The notes beneath the pieces are model-generated. The model was given only the letters and a program-made list of their open reading frames with translations. It searched no databases and was not told the DNA's origin. This document shows, one piece after another, positions 49,835-59,158 of a DNA stretch of 64,000 bases; position 1 is the first letter of the stretch; each line of letters begins with the position of its first letter. The stretch lies in the NCBI GenBank assembly GCA_045649025.1, contig JAZRPB010000010.1, forward strand, positions 1 to 64,000, given 5' to 3'. This DNA is from Ornithomonoglobus_A sp045649025. Its GTDB lineage: Bacteria; Bacillota; Clostridia; UBA1381. A program made the position numbers and the translations under genes.

Positions 49835-50746
49835 CTATTCCTCAAATATAGCTCTTGCGAAATCTGTGGGGTTAAATTCCTGAAGGTCGTCTATTCCTTC
49901 ACCTACTCCAACAAACTTCACACTCATATTTTTCTCTCTTGAAAGAGTTATTACTATTCCGCCCTTGGCAGTGCCGTCGAGCTTTGTTAAAATAATGCCC
50001 GAAATATCTGCCGCTTCACCAAACAGCTGTGCCTGACTCACCGCATTCTGACCTGTGGTTGCATCAAGAACAAGCAATGTTTCACGAGATGACTCGGGTA
50101 GTTCTCTCGATATTACCCTGTTTATCTTTTCAAGCTCTGCCATAAGGTTTTTCTTATTGTGCAGTCTGCCCGCAGTATCGCATATTAAAACATCAACACC
50201 TCTTGCTCTTGCCGCCGCACACGCATCGTACACAACTGCCGCAGGGTCGCTCCCCTCCTGATGCTTTATAATCTCACAATCGGCTCTCTTTGCCCATATA
50301 TCAAGCTGGTCGATTGCCGCCGCACGAAAGGTATCTGCCGCCGCAAGCATCACTCTTTTACCCTGTGCTTTATAGTGCATTGCCAATTTGCCTATACTTG
50401 TGGTTTTGCCCACACCGTTTACGCCTATAACAAGTATAACGGCGGGGGTGCTTTCTATGTGCATTGCACTGTCGCTTTCCTCTAAAATTTCGGCTATAAC
50501 CGCTTTTAGCTCTTCCTTTACAATATGTCCGTCGGTTATATGCTTTAATTTAACTCTCTCACGCAGAGTATCAATAATATATGTTGACGTTTCAAAGCCA
50601 ATATCTGCCATAATAAGTGCTTCTTCAAGGTTTTCAAACAATTCCTCATCAACCTTCACGAATACGGAAAACACCTGATTTACCTTTTCGCCTATGGCGG
50701 TGTTGGTCTTTTTCAAGCCGTGCTTTAATTTTTCAAAAAATCCCAT
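49835..50746 (-). CDS. ftsY: signal recognition particle receptor FtsY
   Basis: FtsY is the membrane-associated GTPase that docks SRP-ribosome complexes at SecYEG. The 303-residue protein has a short N-terminal part (no long acidic A domain) and the NG domain. G1 is GVNGVGKTTSIGKLA, then AADTFRAAAIDQLDIW, G3 DTAGRLHNKKNLMAEL, G4 TKLDGTAKGG, and the C-terminal FVGVGEGIDDLQEF. It follows smc, the standard rnc-smc-ftsY order. GGAAGG precedes the start. Confidence 0.96.
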   Translation of the reverse strand: MGFFEKLKHGLKKTNTAIGEKVNQVFSVFVKVDEELFENLEEALIMADIGFETSTYIIDTLRERVKLKHITDGHIVKEELKAVIAEILEESDSAMHIESTPAVILVIGVNGVGKTTSIGKLAMHYKAQGKRVMLAAADTFRAAAIDQLDIWAKRADCEIIKHQEGSDPAAVVYDACAAARARGVDVLICDTAGRLHNKKNLMAELEKINRVISRELPESSRETLLVLDATTGQNAVSQAQLFGEAADISGIILTKLDGTAKGGIVITLSREKNMSVKFVGVGEGIDDLQEFNPTDFARAIFEE

Positions 50747-50840
50747 ATTGCTACCTTCCTGTTTTTGTCATATTTTTTAGAACAATTAAAACGTCCGTCC
50801 TACAAATTCCAAACCAATACATACGTATTGTGCTTTAAAT

Positions 50841-53800
50841 CTATTTTACCAAATTTTCATCAACATCATCAATCAACAGTGATAACAGCTTTGAAACACC
50901 CTTTTCCTGCATTGTTACACCGTAAAGGATATTTGCCGCCTCCATTGTGCCGCGGCGGTGTGTTATTACTATAAACTGCGTGTTTTCTGTGTAGTTTTTA
51001 AGGTATGTTGCAAAACGTGACACGTTTACATCGTCGAGTGCAGCATCAATTTCGTCGAGAATACAGAATGGTGTTGGCTTAACCTTTAATATTGCAAAAA
51101 GCAAGGCTATTGCAATAAACGATTTTTCGCCGCCCGAATACAAATTAAGATTTTGCAGTCCCTTACCTGGGAGTTGTACCTCAATTTCTATACCGCTTTC
51201 AAGCACATTGTCGGGGTCGGATAAATATAATCTGCCCCTGCCGCCGCCAAACAGCTCGCTAAACACCTCTGAAAAGCTCTTATTTATTTCGTTAAACTGC
51301 TCTTCAAAGTGGTCTTCTATTAATTCCTCCATAGAGGCTATTATCTCGGTAAGGTTTTCTTTGGATTTTTCCAAATCCTTCTTTTGCTCGCTTAAAAATT
51401 CGTAACGCTCCTTTACCGCCTTATACTCCTCTATTGAATCAACGTTTACATTACCAAGTGCTTTTATTGCACTCTTTAATTCATATAAACGCTCGTTTGC
51501 TGCCTTAACGTCTTCAACCTCGCTACGCTCCTCTTGTGCAGAGGTGATTGTTAGTTCATAATCATCCCAAAGACGGTTTATTATGCTCTCCTGCTCCATT
51601 TCAAGCTTAACACGCTTGTTCTCTATTCGTGAAAGCTCCTGTTGAAGATTTAAAAGCTTGTCGGTAAGTGTTTTGTTGGAATCCTGTATTTGCTTTAGCT
51701 TTGAGGCAATTATTTCCTTTTGTGCGTCTATGTTTTCTATAACACGCACAAGTTCTTCGCCGTTTCTTTGAGTTTCCTCCCAAAGCACACGCTTCTCCTC
51801 AATGGTTTTTTCCATTATGGTGACTGTGTTTTTGATTTCCTCTATATCGCCTTGCTTTAATGTGAGTGCTTCGCTTTGTGATATGATTTCCTCATTTAGT
51901 GCCTCAATTTGTGCTTTTATAACCTGAACGTCCTTTTGCAAAGCACCAAGACGCACAGTTTCGTCCATAAGCTTGCCAGATTGCTCCTCCTTAAGTGCAC
52001 TTATGTGTTCAAGCTCATCTTCAAGCTGTTTTATGCTCTCCTCTGCCTCGAGTGCATTGTTTTTGGCACTACGCAGGCTTGAAAGTAAAATTGCACTTTC
52101 CTCCGATGATGCCTTTAGGAGCTCTTCTATTTTTTTCTGCTCGCTGTTTGATGCATCACGGTTTTTATCGTCGTTTTCTATATTCTGGCGAAGATATACG
52201 CAAGCATTTTCAAGTCTTAAAATTTCGTCTTCATACTCACGCACCATAGGAATGTATGCTTCAAGCTGTGTGTTAACAAGCTCTTTTTCCTTTATAAGCT
52301 CCTCTTGCTTTTGTGTTAGTGCACGCAAAGATGCCGAAAGTGACACAATATCAGCACCAAGCTCTTTTATTTGTGCGGCACGTGATAAAAATCCGCTTTG
52401 CTTATTAACACTACCGCCCGACATTGAGCCGCCGCTGTTTAGTATATCGCCCTCAACCGTTACTACTCTGAATTTATATCCGTATTTACGGCTTAATGCA
52501 ATTGCATTGTCGATATTATCAACCACCACTACTCTGCCGAGCAGACTTGCAATAACACCATCATATTTTTTATCGTATGAAATAAGCTTGCTTGCCAAGC
52601 CTATAACACCGTTTTCCTTTAAAATTTCGTTTGCGTTTTCAAGTGCTTTGCCTTTTACAGACGATATGGGTAAAAATGTGGCTCTTCCGCCGTTGTTACT
52701 ACGCAGATATGCAATTGCCTCCTTTGCATCCTCCTCCGATTCAACAACAATATTCTGCATTGAACCGCCAAGTGCTGTTTCTATTGCAACCACATAGTCC
52801 TTTTTAACCTCTATAAGTCCCGACACTGTTCCGTAAACACAAAGACGTTTTAATTCGGGTGCTTTTAAAACTGCCTTTACACTTCTTGAATAGCCCTCGT
52901 AGTCATTTTCCATACCCTCTAATATCTTCTTTTTAGAGGTCTTTGAGTTATATTCAACCTTTTGTGTGTTTATTTCTCCGTTTACTTTTGAAAGCTCATC
53001 ATCTATTCTTTGAGCTTCCTCTCGCTTTGAGTTTGTTGTGAGCTTTATTTTTGAAAGCTTTTCTTGTTTTGTGGCAATATTTTTCTCGTTTTCTTCAATT
53101 TCTTGCTCTGTGGTTTCTTTATTTAAGCCAAATTGCTTTATTTCAAGCTCTATTTCGTCGCGTCTTTGAAGATAGCTTTCTCTCAACTTGCCTGCACCGC
53201 TTATTTTTTCGTTTAGTGCGGCGGCATCGTTTTGATACTTAATAAGACTTGCTCTTTTTTCTTCTATTTGTGATTGTAGCTCGTCTTTTTTCTGTGATGT
53301 ATTGTCGCTTTCACCTTGCATAAGGTCGAAACTCTTTAGAATTTCGTTTGCCTGTGCTTCTTTTTCCTTGATTTCAAGCTTGTAGCCTTCAATCTGTTCT
53401 TTTCTTTGTTGGTTTTTAGCGGTTATTTCGCCTATTTCGGCCTCAATACGCCCAATCATATCGTTGTTATTTTTGATATTATTTTGCGTGATGGAAATAT
53501 CCTTTTTAATTTCCATCGCCTTTTCGGCATTTTCTCTTAAAAGCTCATTTTGAGTGTTCTTTTCCTCGTCCTTTTCTCTGCTCTCCTGCTGGAGTGCTTC
53601 AAATCTTTCGCCCGTTTCCTTTTCGTTATTGCGAGCATTATTTAGCTCTTCCTCAACACTGCCATAGAGCTTTTGTGTTTGCTCGAGCACAGCCTTATTC
53701 TTTTCAAGATTTACAAGGCTCATATTAACGTCGAGCACCTTATATTCAGTATATAGCTCAACATATTTACGTGCCTTTTCCGACTGACGCTTTAGCGGTC

Positions 53801-54407
53801 CCACCTGATTTTCCAACTCAAGTGTTATGTCACCTATTCTTACCAGATTTTCCTCAACGCCTGTGAGCTTTCTTATTGCCTCTTCTTTTCTGTATTTATA
53901 TTTAGAAACTCCTGCCGCCTCTTCAAAAATTGAGCGTCTGTCCTCTGCTTTTGTTGAAAGTATCTGCGACACATTACCTTGACCAATAATTGAATATCCG
54001 TCACGGCCAAGACCTGTGTCCATAAACAGCTCGTGTATATCCTTTAAACGACAGTTTGCTCTGTTTATCTGGTATATACTCTCACCGCTTCTAAATAATC
54101 TACGTGTTACAATAACCTCGTCAAATTCTATATTAAAGGTGTGTGAACTGTTATCTAAAACAAGACTTACCTCGGCATAGTTTACGGGCTTTCTTGTTTG
54201 AGTACCCGAAAAGATAACGTCTTGCATATTTGAGCCACGCAGAGATTTTGCACTCATTTCACCTATAACCCAACGAATTGCATCGGATATATTACTCTTT
54301 CCGCTTCCGTTTGGACCAACAACGGCAGTGGCACCGTCAACAAAGCTTAACACCGTCTTATCGGCAAACGACTTAAAGCCCTGCATTTCAATTCTCTTTA
54401 AAAGCAC
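50841..54407 (-). CDS. smc: chromosome segregation protein SMC
   Basis: SMC is the large ATPase of the condensin complex whose partners ScpA and ScpB are at 1090-2421. The 1188-residue protein has Walker A VGPNGSGKSNISDAI (about 31-45), a coiled coil, the hinge (about 515-650, including VAIETALGGSMQNIVV), a return coiled coil, the ABC signature YSGGEKSFIAIALLF (about 1095) and Walker B FCILDEIDAALDD. The signature has Tyr where Leu is usual (LSGGE). The start is GTG, five bases after GAGGTGAG, overlapping the previous gene by 20 bases. Confidence 0.96.
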   Translation of the reverse strand: MLLKRIEMQGFKSFADKTVLSFVDGATAVVGPNGSGKSNISDAIRWVIGEMSAKSLRGSNMQDVIFSGTQTRKPVNYAEVSLVLDNSSHTFNIEFDEVIVTRRLFRSGESIYQINRANCRLKDIHELFMDTGLGRDGYSIIGQGNVSQILSTKAEDRRSIFEEAAGVSKYKYRKEEAIRKLTGVEENLVRIGDITLELENQVGPLKRQSEKARKYVELYTEYKVLDVNMSLVNLEKNKAVLEQTQKLYGSVEEELNNARNNEKETGERFEALQQESREKDEEKNTQNELLRENAEKAMEIKKDISITQNNIKNNNDMIGRIEAEIGEITAKNQQRKEQIEGYKLEIKEKEAQANEILKSFDLMQGESDNTSQKKDELQSQIEEKRASLIKYQNDAAALNEKISGAGKLRESYLQRRDEIELEIKQFGLNKETTEQEIEENEKNIATKQEKLSKIKLTTNSKREEAQRIDDELSKVNGEINTQKVEYNSKTSKKKILEGMENDYEGYSRSVKAVLKAPELKRLCVYGTVSGLIEVKKDYVVAIETALGGSMQNIVVESEEDAKEAIAYLRSNNGGRATFLPISSVKGKALENANEILKENGVIGLASKLISYDKKYDGVIASLLGRVVVVDNIDNAIALSRKYGYKFRVVTVEGDILNSGGSMSGGSVNKQSGFLSRAAQIKELGADIVSLSASLRALTQKQEELIKEKELVNTQLEAYIPMVREYEDEILRLENACVYLRQNIENDDKNRDASNSEQKKIEELLKASSEESAILLSSLRSAKNNALEAEESIKQLEDELEHISALKEEQSGKLMDETVRLGALQKDVQVIKAQIEALNEEIISQSEALTLKQGDIEEIKNTVTIMEKTIEEKRVLWEETQRNGEELVRVIENIDAQKEIIASKLKQIQDSNKTLTDKLLNLQQELSRIENKRVKLEMEQESIINRLWDDYELTITSAQEERSEVEDVKAANERLYELKSAIKALGNVNVDSIEEYKAVKERYEFLSEQKKDLEKSKENLTEIIASMEELIEDHFEEQFNEINKSFSEVFSELFGGGRGRLYLSDPDNVLESGIEIEVQLPGKGLQNLNLYSGGEKSFIAIALLFAILKVKPTPFCILDEIDAALDDVNVSRFATYLKNYTENTQFIVITHRRGTMEAANILYGVTMQEKGVSKLLSLLIDDVDENLVK

Positions 54408-55395
54408 AAAATCTCACCTCTCTTTTGTTCATATTCTCATTTCCTTTTATTGTTAGAGCTATCCCAAGCTCTTCCTTTGCTTTTTTTATATTTTCTCTCT
54501 TGTTGCCCACAGCATTTGATACTTCGCTGCTTTTTACTTCAATGCATACATTACCGCTTTTTCCTTTTAGTTCTTCCTTTATTAAATCGTAGTAAATACT
54601 GCTTTCCACCAACGCACGAAATGCACTGTGCACAGGCCCTGCCACAACGGAACCCTCCTCACAGATTTGGTCGGTTGCTTGCAAGCCCACACGTATAACG
54701 GCTATGTTTTCTTTTTCAAACATAAGCATAATTTCTTTTGCCGTCTGTATTGCCTCTTCGAGCGTTTGCGGAATATACTCACCCCTGTTATACATTTTTT
54801 CAAGGTATGTATCCTTTATTGTGAGAGTGGGATAAATTCTTACCATTTCGGGCTTTAGAGCAATAATTTCACGTGCAGTATATATACTCTTTTCCCTTGT
54901 GTCGCCAACTAAACCCGTCATCATTTGCAAGCCAAGTCTTACAGGGTATTTTCTTATTATCTGGGCTGCATCCCTCACCTGTTTTGAGGTGTGGCCTCTG
55001 TTTGATTTTTTTAAAACCTCGTCGTCTAACGACTGTACACCAAGCTCTATGGTGGTAACCTTGTGCTTAACAAGATTTTGCATTATTTCGTCATTTATAT
55101 AATCGGGACGTGTGGACAGACGTATTCCGTCTATTTTATCGCTAAACTGTGCCGCCGCTGCCAATAATGCACTTTGCTCGTGTATTGGTATTCCCGTGAA
55201 TGAGCCGCCAAAGAACGCAACCTCAACATATCTGTCGGTATCGGGAAGTGTTTTTAGGTGCTCCTCTATTATGCTTTTTACTTGCTGGGGTGTAACGTCG
55301 GTTGTAGCACCTGTTATGCGGCGTTGATTGCAAAAAACACAATCAAACGGACAACCCTTATGCGGAACGAAAATGGGTATATTATATATTTTCAT
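54388..55395 (-). CDS. Elp3-like radical SAM protein
   Basis: The 335-residue protein has the cluster motif CPFDCVFCNQ (about 15-24) within IPIFVPHKGCPFDC, then VAFFGGSFTGI, STRPDYI, TTIELGVQSLDDEVL and GLQMMTGLVG. It resembles the radical SAM half of Elp3/YhcC-type proteins but lacks the C-terminal acetyltransferase domain, so the modification it performs is unknown. This gene is regularly found between rnc and smc in Clostridia. The start is the ATG at 55395, six bases after GGGTGA. It overlaps smc by 20 bases. Confidence 0.85.
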   Translation of the reverse strand: MKIYNIPIFVPHKGCPFDCVFCNQRRITGATTDVTPQQVKSIIEEHLKTLPDTDRYVEVAFFGGSFTGIPIHEQSALLAAAAQFSDKIDGIRLSTRPDYINDEIMQNLVKHKVTTIELGVQSLDDEVLKKSNRGHTSKQVRDAAQIIRKYPVRLGLQMMTGLVGDTREKSIYTAREIIALKPEMVRIYPTLTIKDTYLEKMYNRGEYIPQTLEEAIQTAKEIMLMFEKENIAVIRVGLQATDQICEEGSVVAGPVHSAFRALVESSIYYDLIKEELKGKSGNVCIEVKSSEVSNAVGNKRENIKKAKEELGIALTIKGNENMNKREVRFCAFKEN

Positions 55396-55407
55396 ACATT
55401 TCACCCA

Positions 55408-56082
55408 TTATTTCATATTTTCAAGTGCATATTTTGCCGCTTGCTGCTGTGCTTCTTTCTTGCTTTGACCTTCACCCTCGCCAAGCTTTTCATTGTTTAC
55501 ATACACACCCATAACAAAGGTTTTGTTGTGGTCCAGACCCGATTCTCTTATTAATTCATATGAAATTTCGCCAATGTGGCTTTTTTGTATTTTCTCTTGC
55601 AATGTGGTTTTGTAGTCGTTATTTCTTTTTCCTGAAATAGCTTCCTCTATGTCTATCTCTGTGTGAGAAAGCACCCATTCTCTTGCTGTTTCCAAGCCAT
55701 CATCAAGATATATTGCGGCAATTACCGCCTCAAATGCATCTGATACAATAGACGGTCTTTTTCTTCCGCCTGTTTGCTCCTCACCGTTACCAAGACGCAG
55801 TGCCTCATCAAGACCTATTCGCTTTGCAGCCTTAAATAATGAGGTTTCACACACAATGCTTGCTCTTAATTTGCTTAAATCGCCTTCATTAATGCCATTT
55901 AGGCGTTTATAGATGTACTCGCTTATTACAACACCAAGCACACTGTCGCCTAAAAATTCAAGACGTTCGTTGCTTGCTATTCTTTTTTCGTTTGCATATG
56001 AGCTGTGTGTGAGAGCGTTGCTTAAAAGTGATTTTTCCTTAAAGGTGTATCCTATGTTGTTTTCAATTTCCTTTAGTGTCAT
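55408..56082 (-). CDS. rnc: ribonuclease III
   Basis: RNase III cleaves double-stranded RNA, including rRNA precursors. The 224-residue protein has the endonuclease domain signature NERLEFLGDSVLGVVISEYIY (about 38-58; catalytic Glu and Asp). A second acidic site is VSDAFEAVIAAIYLD. The C-terminal double-stranded RNA-binding domain is at about 155-224 (TTLQEKIQK, AAKYALENM). The start is the ATG at 56082, with AAGGAGA nine bases upstream. An in-frame start at 56133 is not preceded by a good site. Confidence 0.96.
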   Translation of the reverse strand: MTLKEIENNIGYTFKEKSLLSNALTHSSYANEKRIASNERLEFLGDSVLGVVISEYIYKRLNGINEGDLSKLRASIVCETSLFKAAKRIGLDEALRLGNGEEQTGGRKRPSIVSDAFEAVIAAIYLDDGLETAREWVLSHTEIDIEEAISGKRNNDYKTTLQEKIQKSHIGEISYELIRESGLDHNKTFVMGVYVNNEKLGEGEGQSKKEAQQQAAKYALENMK

Positions 56083-56170
56083 ATCAGTAATTCTCCTTTT
56101 TGTATTTTTTGAATTACTGATTAAATCTACCAAATTTTGAAAGATTTAATCAGTATTTCATTTAGCACAA

Positions 56171-56199
56171 CAGGGGCTAACCGTTTTTATGGTTGCCCC
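56171..56199 (-). terminator. hairpin between fabF and rnc
   Basis: AGGGGCTAACC pairs with GGTTGCCCCT around a short T-rich loop. With the two-hairpin repeat beside it, it probably separates the fab cluster from rnc-smc-ftsY. Confidence 0.65.
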
Positions 56200-56213
56200 T
56201 CTTATGTATTTTT

Positions 56214-56320
56214 TATCTTTTAGGAAATTACTACTTTTATGTTGTAATTTCCTAAATTACAAAAAAGTCTACATATGGAAGTGAGCTGTGCGAACGACAG
56301 TCACAATAGTGACTTTTTTT
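56214..56320 (-). repeat. two-hairpin dispersed repeat, copy 3
   Basis: It reads on the minus strand: AAAAAAAGTC ... GACTTTTTTG followed by TAGGAAATTAC ... GTAATTTCCTA. It begins three bases after the fabF stop in the direction of transcription, the same relation as copy 1 to holB, and can act as its terminator. Confidence 0.85.
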
Positions 56321-56322
56321 AT

Positions 56323-57561
56323 TTAATCTGTGTATTTTTTAAACAAAATACTTGCGTTGTGTCCGCCAAAACCAAGCGAGTTTGAAAGTGCATATAAAAC
56401 ATCTGCCGTTTCGCCCTTGTTGGGAACAATATCCAAATCACATTCCTCGTCGGGATTTTCGTAGTTTATGGTTGCGGGAATGTATCCGTCACGAATAGAC
56501 AAAGCACAAACAATAGCCTCAACACCGCCTGCAGCACCAAGCAGATGGCCTGTCATAGACTTTGTTGACGATACCTTAACCTTATACGCCGCATCACCAA
56601 ACACCGCCTTTATAGCCTGTGTTTCAAACATATCGTTGTATGCTGTTGATGTGCCGTGTGCATTTATATATGTTACCATATCAGGTGTTATACCTGCGTC
56701 TTTTATGGCCATTTCCATAGCCTTTGCACCGCCCTCGCCTCCGGGGACAGGACTTGTGATGTGGTATGCATCATCGGTTGCGCCGTAGCCCACCATCTCA
56801 CAAATTATGTTTGCACCTCTTTTTTTGGCGTGCTCAAGCTCCTCTAAAACAATAAAGCCCGCACCCTCCGACAACACAAAGCCATCACGTGTTTTATCAA
56901 AAGGTCTTGATGCTGTTTTAGGGTTATCGTTGTTTGTAGACATAGCCTTCATATTACAGAAGCCCGCAAAAGCAATTGGCGAAACTGCCGCCTCTGCACC
57001 GCCTGCAATAATAACATCACTGTCACCATATTGGATATGACGCATTGCATCACCTATTGCATTTGTGCCCGAAGCACATGCTGTTACCACGTTTTTGTTC
57101 ACACCCCTTGCATTAAGCTTTATTGCAATCTGTGACGCAGCGATATTGCTTATCATCATAGGAATAAAGAACGGACTTACTCTGCCAGGCCCTTTTTGAC
57201 CTAACACCTGTGCTTGCTCCTCAAAGGTTTTTATTCCGCCTATGCCCGAGCCTGTTATAACTCCAACTCTCCAGCTATCTTCTTTTTCCATATCAATACC
57301 GCTGTTGTTAAATGCCTCTATGGCCGCAGCATATGCAAATTGCGTATAGCGGTCCATTTTTCTGGCTTCTTTTCTGTCAACGTATTGCTCTATATCAAAA
57401 TCCTTAACTTCGCCTGCTATTTTCGTTTTGTAGTCTGTTATATCAAAGCCTGTTACTGTATCTATTCCGCACACACCGTTTTTTATGCCATCCCAAAATG
57501 TTGGCACATCATTACCAATGGGCGTTACAGCACCCAAGCCTGTTACCACAACTCTTCTCAT
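56323..57561 (-). CDS. fabF: beta-ketoacyl-ACP synthase II
   Basis: FabF elongates acyl-ACP by condensation with malonyl-ACP. The 412-residue protein has the nucleophile C162 in TACASGTNAIGDA and the two active-site histidines in NAHGTSTAYND (about 302) and SMTGHLLGAAG (about 339). The ribosome-binding site is weak: the ATG follows a small hairpin (CCGTAAT/ATTACGG) with only AAG nearby. It follows acpP; accB-fabZ-accC, which often come next, are not present in the window. Confidence 0.96.
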   Translation of the reverse strand: MRRVVVTGLGAVTPIGNDVPTFWDGIKNGVCGIDTVTGFDITDYKTKIAGEVKDFDIEQYVDRKEARKMDRYTQFAYAAAIEAFNNSGIDMEKEDSWRVGVITGSGIGGIKTFEEQAQVLGQKGPGRVSPFFIPMMISNIAASQIAIKLNARGVNKNVVTACASGTNAIGDAMRHIQYGDSDVIIAGGAEAAVSPIAFAGFCNMKAMSTNNDNPKTASRPFDKTRDGFVLSEGAGFIVLEELEHAKKRGANIICEMVGYGATDDAYHITSPVPGGEGGAKAMEMAIKDAGITPDMVTYINAHGTSTAYNDMFETQAIKAVFGDAAYKVKVSSTKSMTGHLLGAAGGVEAIVCALSIRDGYIPATINYENPDEECDLDIVPNKGETADVLYALSNSLGFGGHNASILFKKYTD

Positions 57562-57642
57562 TACTTAATGTGACACCGTAATGTATTACGGCATCTACTC
57601 CTTTCGTGAAGTGTATATATATAAACTAAATTATTCTCATCA

Positions 57643-57683
57643 TAGCATAGCCTTTGGGGGGCGATTATACACCCCCATAGCTA
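57643..57683 (-). terminator. hairpin after acpP
   Basis: TAGC-tatGGGGG and CCCCC-caaaGGCTA pair around a GTGTATAATC loop just past the acpP stop. There is little T-tract, so it is probably partial, raising acpP mRNA over fabF. Confidence 0.55.
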
Positions 57684-57695
57684 TTTATCTATTAC

Positions 57696-57926
57696 TTATG
57701 CGTTTTCCTTAATATAGTTTACCGCATCTCCTACTGTGCTGATTTTTTCCGCTTGATCGTCGGGAATTTCTAAATCGAACTCACCTTCAAGACCCATTAT
57801 CAACTCAACTATGTCAAGAGAATCTGCACCCAAATCATCAACGAATGATGCTTCCATTGTAACAGCCTCCTCATCAACACCAAGCTGGTCAACTATAACG
57901 CTCTTTACTCTTTCAAATTCTTCCAT
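57696..57926 (-). CDS. acpP: acyl carrier protein
   Basis: The 76-residue acidic protein carries growing fatty acids on a 4'-phosphopantetheine arm attached to S36 in the motif GADSLDIVELI. Helix I has VKSVIVDQLGVDEEAV and helix III QAEKISTVGDAVNYI. AAGGAGG precedes the start. It stands between the repeat-filled spacer and fabF, and the unusual spacer suggests separate control of this abundant protein. Confidence 0.97.
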   Translation of the reverse strand: MEEFERVKSVIVDQLGVDEEAVTMEASFVDDLGADSLDIVELIMGLEGEFDLEIPDDQAEKISTVGDAVNYIKENA

Positions 57927-58061
57927 TATTACTGCACCTCCTTTCAGATGTTGTGTGTATATGTCAATTGCAAATGCAATTGATTTTAATAAATAATAAT
58001 GAATTGTTACCCATTATTAATTATTTGCATTATTGCGGGCGGATAGCGTTTACCCCCACCC
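57927..58061. other. acpP upstream spacer
   Basis: This is an AT-rich leader with an imperfect repeat of CAATTGCAAATGCAATTG (57965-57982, itself a palindrome) and no gene. Together with the repeats at 58062-58347 it fills the 422-bp interval between acpP and fabG. Confidence 0.5.
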
Positions 58062-58347
58062 TTGACGTAGGTAGTTTTGCTCTAAATTGCTGTTTTGTAC
58101 CTCTCTTATTTGGAAAAATTTTGTTCCTAACAAAACTTCCTTTGACTTCGGTAATTTTGCTGTAGATTGTGCTTTTTTTCGATTGCCGCATACGTGTAAT
58201 TCACAAACCGAAAATGCGTGTGCACAAAATTAACAAGTCATTGACGTAGGTAATTTTGCTGTAGATTGTGCTTTTTTTTCGATTGCCGCGTATATATAAT
58301 ACGCAAATGAGAAAAAAAGTGCAAGATACACAAAATTAACGAGTCAA
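58062..58347. repeat. tandem palindromic repeat units between fabG and acpP
   Basis: Two full units (58142-58240 and 58241-58347) and one decayed unit (58062-58141) share TTGAC, GTAATTTTGCTGTAGATTGTGC and TTTTTTCGATTGCCGC. Each full unit starts TTGAC...TAATTTTG and ends CAAAATTAAC.AGTCA, which are inverted relative to each other, and each has an inner hairpin (for example GCGTAT/ATACGC). The last unit ends one base from the fabG stop. Probably a miniature palindromic element that duplicated in place. Confidence 0.8.
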
Positions 58348-58348
58348 A

Positions 58349-59089
58349 TTACATTACCAAACCGCCGTCGACGTTTATTACCTGCCCCGTCACATATGCC
58401 GACATATCGGATGATAGGAATGCTACCACGTTTGCTATGTCCTCTGTCTGACCGAATTTACCAAGGGGAATTGAGTCGAAATACTTTTGCTTTACATCGT
58501 CGGGTAGGACATCGGTCATTGCAGATTGTATAAAGCCTGGGGCAACTGCGTTACATCTTATGCCTCGTGAGGCAAATTCCTTTGCAGTTGTTTTTGTAAG
58601 ACCAATAAGACCTGCCTTTGAGGCAACGTAATTTGCCTGACCTGCATTACCCATAACGCCAACTATCGACGTAATATTTATTATAGAGCCGCTTCGTTGC
58701 TTCATCATTGGTCTTGCCACGGTTTTAATACAGTTAAATGCACCCTTGAGGTTAATATCCATAACCGTGTCCCAATCCTCCTCGCTCATTCTTAACATAA
58801 GACCGTCACGAGTGATGCCTGCGTTATTTACAAATATATCTATTTTACCGAATTTATCCATTGTTGCTTTTATAAGCTCATTTACATCATCAATGTTTCT
58901 TACGTCGCCTTTTACAACAATAGACTCAACACCCATATTTTTTATTTCTTCACTTGTTGCATCGGCATCCTCCGATGAGGGAATATCGTTTACAACAATA
59001 TTTGCACCCAACGAGGCAAGCTTTAAGGCAATTGCCCTGCCAATACCTCTGCCCGAGCCTGTTATGATGGCTGTTTTTCCTTTTAACAT
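58349..59089 (-). CDS. fabG: 3-oxoacyl-ACP reductase
   Basis: FabG reduces beta-ketoacyl-ACP with NADPH. The 246-residue short-chain dehydrogenase has the cofactor motif TGSGRGIGRAIALKLA at 10-25, NNAGITRDGLMLRM, the catalytic Ser in ITSIVGVMGNAGQ, and YVASK (Tyr and Lys). It is followed immediately by the palindromic repeats. GAAAGGA lies 12 bases before the ATG. Confidence 0.96.
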   Translation of the reverse strand: MLKGKTAIITGSGRGIGRAIALKLASLGANIVVNDIPSSEDADATSEEIKNMGVESIVVKGDVRNIDDVNELIKATMDKFGKIDIFVNNAGITRDGLMLRMSEEDWDTVMDINLKGAFNCIKTVARPMMKQRSGSIINITSIVGVMGNAGQANYVASKAGLIGLTKTTAKEFASRGIRCNAVAPGFIQSAMTDVLPDDVKQKYFDSIPLGKFGQTEDIANVVAFLSSDMSAYVTGQVINVDGGLVM

Positions 59090-59158
59090 TGCGTTGTTAT
59101 TCCTTTCTTTCTTATATAAACTGTTAGGCTTGTTTATAAAACAGAGCCATACACTAAA

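Noticed and set aside
51973..52797. Open frame of 274 codons on the plus strand
   Set aside because: It is antisense to the coiled-coil part of smc, rich in Ser and Phe as expected from reversed Glu/Lys-rich codons, and has no sensible ribosome-binding site.
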